Source: CAYUYH01 sp964449175 (lineage in GTDB: Bacteria; Planctomycetota; Phycisphaerae; SM23-33). From it: DNA of 16,900 nucleotides. Below the pieces are notes generated by a model that worked only from the letters and a program-made list of their open reading frames with translations, was not told where the DNA came from and did no database searches. A program made the translations under genes and the position numbers. Shown here in pieces: positions 7,510-14,652 of this stretch (position 1 is the first letter of the stretch; the number at the start of each line of letters is the position of its first letter). The stretch is taken from contig CAYUYH010000023.1 in NCBI GenBank assembly GCA_964449175.1, forward strand, positions 1 to 16,900, in the 5' to 3' direction.

Positions 7510-7959
7510 ATGCACTCGGCGGCAATCCAAGTCTTTACCATCGGCTTTGCAGGCAAGTCCGCGGAGCAGTTCTTCTCGATCCTCGTTGATTCAGGCATCC
7601 GGCACCTGATCGACGCGCGCCTGCTCAACAGATCTCAGTTGGCCGGGTATGCGAAGCGAACGGACCTGGAGTTCTTCCTCAGGTCGATAGTGGGGGCAGG
7701 CTACTCTCATCTGCCAGCCTTCGCGCCCACGAAACAGTTGCTCGATGACTACAAGAAGGGCAAGACATCGTGGGAGGCATATGAAAGGCAGTATCGAGCA
7801 CTTCTTGAGGAGCGCAAGCCGCACAAGGGGCTAACCCCGGAGAAGCTTGATCGCAGCTGTCTGCTCTGCGCCGAGCCATCGCCCGACCGCTGCCACCGCC
7901 GGCTGGCCGCTGAGTATCTCCGGCAGGTCTGGCCTGGAATCGTCATAACCCACCTGTAG
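7510..7959 (+). CDS. DUF488 family protein
   Basis: 149 residues with the DUF488 layout. The N-terminal strand and helix VFTIGFAGKSAEQF (8-21) is followed by LIDARLLNRSQLAGYAKRTDLEFFL (33-57), the family's 'DxR..p.Sr..gf....L...L' block; then a central YKKGKTSWEAYERQYRALL; and the C-terminal LLCAEPSPDRCHRRLAAEYL (118-137) with Cys120, Cys128, His129 and Arg130. That Cys/CHR block is the most conserved part of the family and may form a nucleotide or metal site; no function is established. GAGGAG (7499-7504) lies 5 bases before the ATG at 7510; the ATG at 7507 adds one Met. The next gene, a dual-OB protein on the same strand, is a plausible functional partner. Confidence 0.88.
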   Translation: MHSAAIQVFTIGFAGKSAEQFFSILVDSGIRHLIDARLLNRSQLAGYAKRTDLEFFLRSIVGAGYSHLPAFAPTKQLLDDYKKGKTSWEAYERQYRALLEERKPHKGLTPEKLDRSCLLCAEPSPDRCHRRLAAEYLRQVWPGIVITHL

Positions 7960-7981
7960 GCCACAAAGGCCATTTGTGGCC
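7959..7981 (+). terminator. perfect stem-loop at the DUF488 stop codon
   Basis: GGCCACAAA (7959-7967) pairs perfectly with TTTGTGGCC (7973-7981) around the 5-base loop GGCCA. The stem begins at the last base of the TAG stop. There is no T-tract after it. It could partly terminate or protect the DUF488 transcript, or tune expression of the next gene. Confidence 0.5.
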
Positions 7982-8085
7982 AGGAGCAGCAGTTCACGTC
8001 AGCGTTGAGCGCCGCACGGAATCCGTCTGATCGTCGTGCGCCCAGCGTGTGCGCATAGGTTGCTGTCAGAACAGCGGGGATGAGC

Positions 8086-8736
8086 ATGTCCAAGGTGTTG
8101 TGTCTCGTGAATTCGCCCAAGGAGCAGGCCCGCTGTATCGCGGGCCTCGACCTGGAGACTGGACGTCTCGTGCGTCCGGTGTCCGAAACCGCATCTCAGG
8201 CCATCCCGAAGGACTGGGCCATGGTTGACGGAGACCCGGTTGAGCCGCTAGATGTCGTCGACATCCCGTTTGTGCGCGGAGACGCGGTCGTCCCATATCA
8301 GTCGGAGAACAGGTACTGCACGGGCAAGTGGAGACGAATCAGGAGGATGCCGCCCGCAGCTGCTCGGCGGTATTGCGAATCCGACGCCAAGATCCTCAAC
8401 ACACAGGAATCGGACGCGGTGCCCGAGCGCGCGCTCAGACTGAGCAGGCTTGGCAGGGCCGGATGGAAGTCGCTCCAACTGATTCATGTCAAGAGAATCG
8501 ACTTCCGCAAGTCCAGCGACGGCAAGTGGACGGCTGAGTTCGGCACATGCAATGGCCGTAGATATGAGCTGCGCGTGACCGACCAGCACTTCACCGAGCA
8601 GCTGCAAGGCAATACCTCAAGCAGAGGTAGCTGTCTCCTCTTGCTCAGTCTCACCCGGCCGTGGCGGCACTATCGTGCGCCGAAGACCAAGCCGAAGAAG
8701 TGCTACAAGCTCTTCGCCGGCGTAATGCCGCTGTAG
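8086..8736 (+). CDS. dual-OB-domain-like protein of unknown function
   Basis: 216 residues. The N-terminal VLCLVNSPKEQARCIAGLDLETGRLVRPVS (4-33), then LDVVDIPFV (55-63) and YQSENRYCTGKWRRI (71-85), and the C-terminal LLLLSLTRPW...CYKLFAGVMPL (184-216) match my recollection of the Pfam dual-OB-containing domain ('LANSrK.GGRCiAG...wIRPVS...LDiv.iPl...hQ.EN', ending 'CYKLvAaVi'). Two beta-rich halves are joined by a basic linker. OB folds suggest nucleic-acid or nucleotide binding, but that is inference. The start at 8086 has GCGGGG (8074-8079) 6 bases upstream; an ATG at 8080 adds MS. It lies 126 bases after the DUF488 gene on the same strand, separated by a stem-loop, and the two probably work together. 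Confidence 0.7.
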   Translation: MSKVLCLVNSPKEQARCIAGLDLETGRLVRPVSETASQAIPKDWAMVDGDPVEPLDVVDIPFVRGDAVVPYQSENRYCTGKWRRIRRMPPAAARRYCESDAKILNTQESDAVPERALRLSRLGRAGWKSLQLIHVKRIDFRKSSDGKWTAEFGTCNGRRYELRVTDQHFTEQLQGNTSSRGSCLLLLSLTRPWRHYRAPKTKPKKCYKLFAGVMPL

Positions 8737-8755
8737 TCCCACTCAATGTGCACCG

Positions 8756-8769
8756 GCGGCGGAAGCCGC
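8756..8769. terminator. weak stem-loop between convergent genes
   Basis: GCGGC (8756-8760) and GCCGC (8765-8769) close on GGAA, a GNRA-type tetraloop, in the 64-bp space between the convergent dual-OB and ACT genes. The stem is only 5 bp with no T-tract; a shared terminator is possible but weakly supported. Confidence 0.25.
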
Positions 8770-8800
8770 GACCGTTCCGACTGTAGCAGCCAGCCCATCT

Positions 8801-9223
8801 TCAGTCGATGGCGAGGACGTCGACGGCCTTGGCCGCGTCGTCCGGCGTGTCAAACGCAATGTACGCGACGAATCGAGCGCCGATGACCGCCGCCGAGAAC
8901 CCGCGGATGTTGACGCCCACCTTGGCCAGTCGGCTGGTCAGCTCGGCCCCCACGCCCGGGCGGTTGTCACCCTCGACGTGCACGGCGTGCAGGCTGTTGG
9001 CCGCGCTGAAGCCGACCGTCCCTGCCGCCTGCACCTGATCGTCGCCTCGAATCGGCGCGACGAACACCACGCCCGTGCCGGGCTTCTCCGGCGACCGGCG
9101 GGCGACGACGAAGTCCAGGTCGGCCCCCGCCTCGGACAGGGCCGTCAGCTTGCTGGCTAATGCGCCGGGCTCATCCTTCAGCCCAGTTGCCCACACGTCC
9201 ACTCGTTTCACTATCGTTGCCAT
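8801..9223 (-). CDS. tandem ACT-domain protein
   Basis: 140 residues made of two ACT-like halves with no enzymatic domain. The first (about 6-58) has VDVWATGLKDEPGALASKLTALSEAGADLDFV; the second (about 79-138) has HAVHVEGDNRPGVGAELTSRLAKVGVNIRGFSAAVIGARFVAYIAFDTPDDAAKAVDVL. Both show the 'D.PG...L...L...G.NI' pattern around the beta1-alpha1 turn where ACT domains bind amino acids. Stand-alone double-ACT proteins are presumed small-molecule sensors; the ligand is unknown. GGGGAGA lies 7 bases before the ATG at 9223. It is convergent with the dual-OB gene, and no neighbour suggests a pathway. Confidence 0.82.
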   Translation of the reverse strand: MATIVKRVDVWATGLKDEPGALASKLTALSEAGADLDFVVARRSPEKPGTGVVFVAPIRGDDQVQAAGTVGFSAANSLHAVHVEGDNRPGVGAELTSRLAKVGVNIRGFSAAVIGARFVAYIAFDTPDDAAKAVDVLAID

Positions 9224-9371
9224 GGCTAGGTCTCCCCAAATAGTCGACCGCTGATATGTCGCTTCTGCTTCCGATATGCCGCGCCCACTAGTCTAGCGCG
9301 ACGGCCGGGGAAGTGCCACGGAAACCCGCAGCCCCGCGGTGAATCTCCTGGAGGGCTCCACATACGCTTGC

Positions 9372-9436
9372 GGCTTCGGCGGGTCTGCGTCGGGAGTTCG
9401 AAACCCATTTGTCCAGTTGCGCAGACAGCCAGACCT
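9372..9436 (+). repeat. direct repeat, copy 1 (tRNA-like fragment)
   Basis: This 65-bp segment recurs at 9605-9669 with one mismatch, offset by 233 bp. It contains CGTCGGGAGTTCGAA (9388-9402), identical to part of the variable region and T-arm of the nearby tRNA-Gly but on the opposite strand, followed by TTGCGCAGACAGCCAG (9417-9432). This copy lacks a full hairpin partner downstream. Confidence 0.85.
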
Positions 9437-9457
9437 ATGGGCCGGCTGGCTGGCGAC

Positions 9458-9479
9458 ACCCTTCGACTTCGCTCAGGGT
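9458..9479. repeat. short inverted repeat
   Basis: ACCCT (9458-9462) and AGGGT (9475-9479) flank TCGACTTCGCTC. Short CTTCGAC...CTCAGGG elements of this kind are commonly scattered in intergenic regions of several bacterial phyla; a role is unknown. It sits between the two 65-bp direct repeats. Confidence 0.4.
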
Positions 9480-9532
9480 AAAGCGGGCGACCCGGCTCCG
9501 CCCTGCGACAGCCTTAGGGCTACGCCGGGCAA

Positions 9533-9580
9533 GGGAGATTCGCTCGCTTCGCTTCGCGGCGCCGCGGGCGTCGATCTCCC
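9533..9580. repeat. imperfect hairpin
   Basis: GGGAGAT (9533-9539) and ATCTCCC (9574-9580) are perfect inverted arms around a GC-rich interior holding the palindrome CGCGGCGCCGCG. It is one of several inverted repeats in the 467-bp gene-free stretch 9224-9690. Confidence 0.45.
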
Positions 9581-9587
9581 GGGGCAT

Positions 9588-9612
9588 CCGGAGCCTGCGC
9601 CTAAGGCTCCGG
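9588..9612. repeat. 8-bp hairpin overlapping the direct repeat
   Basis: CCGGAGCC (9588-9595) pairs perfectly with GGCTCCGG (9605-9612) around a 9-base loop. The right arm is the start of the second 65-bp direct repeat. Confidence 0.55.
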
Positions 9613-9669
9613 CGGGTCTGCGTCGGGAGTTCGAAACCCATTTGTCCAGTTGCGCAGACAGCCAGACCT
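9605..9669 (+). repeat. direct repeat, copy 2 (tRNA-like fragment)
   Basis: This is the second copy of the 65-bp repeat at 9372-9436. Here CGTCGGGAGTTCGAA (9621-9635) and TTGCGCAGACAGCCAG (9650-9665) face the inverted counterparts at 9704-9718 (inside tRNA-Gly) and 9675-9690. The whole region 9621-9718 is therefore a large imperfect palindrome. Confidence 0.85.
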
Positions 9670-9690
9670 GCGGACTGGCTGTCTGTGCAA
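9650..9690 (-). terminator. 16-bp hairpin abutting the tRNA-Gly 3' end
   Basis: TTGCGCAGACAGCCAG (9650-9665) pairs with CTGGCTGTCTGTGCAA (9675-9690) over 16 bp with one G.T wobble and a 9-base loop. The stem starts at the base next to the tRNA 3' end (9691). On the minus strand this is the first sequence transcribed after the tRNA, so it may end transcription or guide 3' processing. It lacks a T-tract. Confidence 0.6.
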
Positions 9691-11305
<1,615 letters not shown>

Positions 11306-11435
11306 GCGTTGTGCGGGCCCGCCTGAGCGAGGGAGGCGCCGCCGGCCGGGACGCCCCGGCCAATGCGGCTGCCTAGGCGGGATTCTAGGCTGGCCGGGCC
11401 GCCGCGGTCAAGCTATCTTCGCCGCCAGCCGGTGG

Positions 11436-11454
11436 CACGGGCGTCTCGCCCGTG
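11436..11454. repeat. perfect 8-bp hairpin in the aroK-like leader
   Basis: CACGGGCG (11436-11443) and CGCCCGTG (11447-11454) pair perfectly around TCT, about 48 bases before the shikimate-kinase-like start. The element lies in the 196-bp divergent region between it and the glycosyltransferase. Whether it is a dispersed repeat or a regulator cannot be told here. No convincing promoter is visible. Confidence 0.5.
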
Positions 11455-11501
11455 AGCCGCCAGGTCGGAGCCACGCGATAGGCCCTTTCCGGAGCAGGAG
11501 C

Positions 11502-12020
11502 ATGGCCACAGACAACCCGCACGTCGGCCGAAATATCGTCCTGATCGGCATGCCCGGCGTGGGCAAGAGCACGGTCGGCGTGCTGCTGGCGAAGGCAGCC
11601 GGCATGGACTTCCTGGACACGGACGTGCTCATCCAGGCGCGCCAGGGCCGCTCGCTCCAGGAGATAATCGATGCCGACGGCCTGGCCGCTCTGTGCGAGA
11701 TCGAGCAGCGGCACGTGCTGTCGCTGGCCGCGAGCGGCTGCGTCATCGCCACCGGCGGCAGCGTGGTCTATAGCCCAGCCGCGATGGCGCACCTGGCCGC
11801 GGGCGGGGCGATTATACACTTGGCGCTGGAACTGGAGCTGCTCGAGCGGCGGCTGAGCGACCTGGCCACGCGCGGCGTGGTGATGGCCAAGGGCGAGACG
11901 CTGGCTGAGCTGTACGCCGAGCGCATGCCGCTGTACCGCAGGTATGCCCAGATCACGATCGACTGCGCCGGCAAGACGCACGAGCAGATCACACAAGAAA
12001 TCCTCGGTGCGATACGTTGA
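11502..12020 (+). CDS. shikimate kinase-like P-loop kinase
   Basis: 172 residues with the shikimate-kinase fold: Walker A GMPGVGKST (16-24), FLDTD with the acidic pair Asp39/Asp41, a glycine loop ATGGSVV (83-89), a lid segment with TRGVVMAKGE (123-132), and RMPLYRRYA (141-149) holding the conserved Arg141 before PLY. Classical AroK has FRxxE for shikimate binding and ATGGGSV. Here the corresponding segment is LCEIE (64-68), without the Arg, and one glycine of the GGG loop is missing. A group of annotated shikimate kinases shares this TGGSVV/TRG form, to my knowledge, but the substrate should be treated as unproven. The start at 11502 is preceded by GGAG (7 bases) and AGGAG. It is divergent from the glycosyltransferase. 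Confidence 0.8.
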   Translation: MATDNPHVGRNIVLIGMPGVGKSTVGVLLAKAAGMDFLDTDVLIQARQGRSLQEIIDADGLAALCEIEQRHVLSLAASGCVIATGGSVVYSPAAMAHLAAGGAIIHLALELELLERRLSDLATRGVVMAKGETLAELYAERMPLYRRYAQITIDCAGKTHEQITQEILGAIR

Positions 12021-12039
12021 CAGCGCCCGGCCTGCCCCT

Positions 12040-12096
12040 GGAGAAAAAGAGGGCGCCTCCGCCGCTCCCTGGAGCGGAGGCGGTACGGCTTTCTCC
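12040..12096 (+). terminator. long imperfect hairpin after the shikimate-kinase-like gene
   Basis: The outer arms GGAGAAA (12040-12046) and TTTCTCC (12090-12096) enclose an inner GC-rich stem in which CGCCTCC and GCTCC pair with GGAGC and GGAGGCG around a CT apex (12054-12082). It begins 20 bases after the stop codon. The short T-run is within the right arm. A terminator or mRNA 3' stabiliser is likely. Confidence 0.5.
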
Positions 12097-12197
12097 TCCG
12101 CAAAGGTCTATACAGCCATTCTAACCCTCGCTGGGGCAATGTCAAGCGCAAACGGCGAGATATTGGGGCCGCCGGGCCCGGGGCTGCTTGCCGGGCG

Positions 12198-12225
12198 GCG
12201 CGGTGGAGCTCCGGCTCCACCGCGC
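12198..12225. repeat. perfect 12-bp intergenic hairpin, loop TCCG
   Basis: The left arm is GCGCGGTGGAGC (12198-12209) and the right arm is its exact complement, GCTCCACCGCGC (12214-12225), around TCCG. The GCGCGGTGG arm is the same sequence that flanks the assembly gap at 2.9 kb. It lies in the 513-bp region 12021-12533, which holds no recognisable gene. Confidence 0.75.
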
Positions 12226-12247
12226 GTGATGCCTTTCCGGGGCATTC

Positions 12248-12280
12248 CCGCGGCGAAGCAGGAGCTTCGCCGCGCTGATG
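12248..12280 (+). repeat. 33-bp direct repeat with AGGA-loop hairpin, copy A
   Basis: The unit is identical to 12302-12334. It consists of an 11-bp perfect hairpin, arms CGCGGCGAAGC (12249-12259) and GCTTCGCCGCG (12264-12274) with loop AGGA, followed by CTGATG. Confidence 0.9.
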
Positions 12281-12301
12281 ATCGTTCCAGGTGCGGTAGA
12301 T

Positions 12302-12334
12302 CCGCGGCGAAGCAGGAGCTTCGCCGCGCTGATG
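12302..12334 (+). repeat. 33-bp direct repeat with AGGA-loop hairpin, copy B
   Basis: Exact copy of 12248-12280, starting 54 bp downstream. The hairpin arms are 12303-12313 and 12318-12328, loop AGGA at 12314-12317. The 21-bp sequence between the copies is unrelated to the repeat. Confidence 0.9.
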
Positions 12335-12364
12335 TGCGACGGGCGGCCGGGTGAGCCAATTGAG

Positions 12365-12394
12365 TTGTACAGCAGCGGGGGCGGCGGTTAGATT
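12365..12394 (+). promoter_or_regulatory. possible promoter of the DUF6785 pair
   Basis: TTGTAC (12365-12370) is spaced 18 bases from TAGATT (12389-12394), about 140 bases upstream of the first DUF6785 gene. Both hexamers are only partial matches to consensus. It is the most AT-rich patch before the gene, so it is recorded with low confidence. Confidence 0.25.
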
Positions 12395-12533
12395 AGGCCC
12401 TGTCTCAAAACCCGGTGACGGGCTTCGAGTGGGTCTTTCGCGCGCTCTCGGGCCTGCGTCAGCGTCTTCAGATAGAGTCTAGTAGTCCTTTGGCCGCCCG
12501 CGGCGGCTGCGATGTCCAGGAGAAGCTGCGACA

Positions 12534-14606
12534 GTGACGTTCCGCGGTGTCATCTTCGGCTTGCTGGGGGCCGTGTTTATCGGCACGGCCGGCTACGTGA
12601 CGTCCTTCTACCGCGTCCCGTCGCTGACCCGCGGGCACCTGCCGATATCGGTGTTCGGCGTGCTGTTCGTGCTGATGGCCGCGGTCAACCCGCTGCTTCA
12701 TAAGATCAGGGCCGGCTGGCGCTTGCGCTCCAGCGAGATCGCGGTGGCGCTCGCGATGGCGCTGGTGGCGTGCAACATCCCCAGCGCCGGGCTGATGCGG
12801 ACGTTTTCCTCGGCGCTGGTCATGCCTGTCCACTTCAGCAAGATGTTCCCCGGCTGGCGCAGCACGGACGTGGTCGGCTACGCCCCGCCCGGGCTGCTGG
12901 TCGACGTGCCGCCGGACCCGAAGGTCAGGTCGGCGGTGATCGGCGGGTTCATCAGCGGGCTCGGCAGGCCGGGGCACCCCATCGGCGCCGGCGACGTGCC
13001 CTGGGCGAACTGGGCGACGCCGCTTGCGTTCTGGCTGACTTTCATAATCCTGGCAGCCCTGGCGACGATGTCCATGAGCCTGATCGTCCACAGGCAGTGG
13101 GCCCATCGCGAGCGGCTGCGATACCCAATCGCCGATTTCAGCAACTCGCTCATCGAGCAGGACCCCCGCCGCGCGGCCGGGCCGATCTTCCGCAACAAGC
13201 TGTTCTGGACCGGGGCGATCCTGCTGCTGTCGATTCGCGTGTTCAACTGCGTCAACACATGGACCCATACCGGCGTGCAGGTGCCCTTCAAGTTCGAGCT
13301 CGAGGCCATCAAGGTCACCTACCCCGTCTTCGCCGAGATGTCGGAGGCGGAATACGTCATCAAGCCGCTGCTGATCCCCACGGCCGTGGCGTTCACGTTC
13401 TTCCTTGCCTCCGACATCGGCCTGAGCATGGGGCTCGCGAGCCTGCTGACGGTGGCGGCGCAGTACATCATGCTGAACAAGATCGGCATGACGGTGACGG
13501 CTGCGGGAACCGGCGGTGGCGTGAAGGCGTGGGTGAGCTTCGGGGCGTTCATCGGATACACGGTCGTGCTGCTGTTCATCGGGCGCCGCTACTACTTGCA
13601 GACACTCAAGGCCGCGATCCTGCCGGGGCTGCGGACGGAGGTGGACAGGTCGACGGCCTGGGCGGCGAGGCTGTTCGTGCTGTCGTGCCTGGCCTTGACG
13701 CTCATCCTGTCGTGGATCGGCGTGGGCGTGGCCATAGCCCTGATCACGGTCACGCTCGTGATGGTCACGTTCCTCGTGCTGGCGCGGATCAACGCCGAGT
13801 GCGGCGTGTTCTTCTTCAAGCCCTCCTGGACGCTCCTGCCGGTGTTCGCCGGGCTGTTCGGAGCCGCGGCGTTCGGCCCGACGGGGACCATCGTCGTCGG
13901 CATGGTGATGATCATCCTGCTGGCCGACCCGTTCGAGTCGCTGATACCCTATGTAATCAACGGCCTGAAGATCGCCGACAAGACGGGCGTGTCGCCGGGG
14001 CGGACGACCGGCGTGCAGGTGCTTGCCTTCGTCGTCGCACTGGCGCTGGCCATCCCCGTCGGCTTGTGGGCCGACTACAACTTCGGACGAGTGATGGACA
14101 CCACCGGCGATCGCGAGTCCACCAATCCCGTGGGCGTCCAGTGGTCCAAGGTGCCGTTCTCCACGGCGGAGAAGGGAATCACCAAGTCGAAGCTCAGCGG
14201 CCAACTGGCCCAGAGCGTGAGCTGGTCGTCGCTCGACCGACTGCGGAACATGCGCCCGCACAGCATGTTCCTGTGGTCGACGGCGATCGGGCTGGCCGGC
14301 GTGCTGGTGCTGGGCGGGCTGAGGCTGCGATATCCGTGGTGGCCACTGCATCCCATCCTGCTGCTGGGCTACGGGGCATGGACAATGGGCAAGTTCGGCG
14401 CGTCGTTCCTGCTGGGCTGGCTCATCAAGTCTGCCGTCATGCGCCTCGGCGGGCCAAAGGCGTATCACCACGGGCGATACTTCATGACCGGCGTGATCGC
14501 CGGCGACCTGTGCGGCGGGCTGGTCTACATGGCCACCATGTACGCCTACCACGCGCTGACTGGACTGAAGGTCCCCAGCGACATGCCCCTCAACGTGCTG
14601 TGGTAG
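12534..14606 (+). CDS. DUF6785/DUF6784 OPT-like membrane protein, copy 1
   Basis: 690 residues, a polytopic membrane protein. The N-terminal GLLGAVFIG...PSLTRGHLPISVFGVLFVLMAAVNPLLHKIRAGWRLRSSEIAVALAMALVACNIPSAGL is the DUF6785 pattern. The middle holds RQWAHRERLRYPIADF and PLLIPTAVAFTFFLASDIGLSMG; the C-terminus holds LRLRYPWWPLHPILLLGYGAWTMGKFGASFLLGWLIKSAVMRLGG, the DUF6784 signature. The families are related to oligopeptide/metal-chelate OPT transporters, so transport is likely but the substrate is unknown. The start is GTG at 12534 (VTFRG), with AGGAGA 10 bases upstream; the paralogue also begins GTG and VTFR. Residues about 525-580 form a polar loop longer than in copy 2. The paralogue follows after 46 bases. 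Confidence 0.88.
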   Translation: MTFRGVIFGLLGAVFIGTAGYVTSFYRVPSLTRGHLPISVFGVLFVLMAAVNPLLHKIRAGWRLRSSEIAVALAMALVACNIPSAGLMRTFSSALVMPVHFSKMFPGWRSTDVVGYAPPGLLVDVPPDPKVRSAVIGGFISGLGRPGHPIGAGDVPWANWATPLAFWLTFIILAALATMSMSLIVHRQWAHRERLRYPIADFSNSLIEQDPRRAAGPIFRNKLFWTGAILLLSIRVFNCVNTWTHTGVQVPFKFELEAIKVTYPVFAEMSEAEYVIKPLLIPTAVAFTFFLASDIGLSMGLASLLTVAAQYIMLNKIGMTVTAAGTGGGVKAWVSFGAFIGYTVVLLFIGRRYYLQTLKAAILPGLRTEVDRSTAWAARLFVLSCLALTLILSWIGVGVAIALITVTLVMVTFLVLARINAECGVFFFKPSWTLLPVFAGLFGAAAFGPTGTIVVGMVMIILLADPFESLIPYVINGLKIADKTGVSPGRTTGVQVLAFVVALALAIPVGLWADYNFGRVMDTTGDRESTNPVGVQWSKVPFSTAEKGITKSKLSGQLAQSVSWSSLDRLRNMRPHSMFLWSTAIGLAGVLVLGGLRLRYPWWPLHPILLLGYGAWTMGKFGASFLLGWLIKSAVMRLGGPKAYHHGRYFMTGVIAGDLCGGLVYMATMYAYHALTGLKVPSDMPLNVLW

Positions 14607-14652
14607 CGGCGGACTCCCCGCCGGCTGCGGCAGCCGAGACATCGAGAAGACC

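Noticed and set aside
12248..12334. CRISPR-like array (two identical 33-bp repeats)
   Set aside because: There are only two copies, the unit is a perfect hairpin, the gap between copies is only 21 bp, and no cas genes are nearby.
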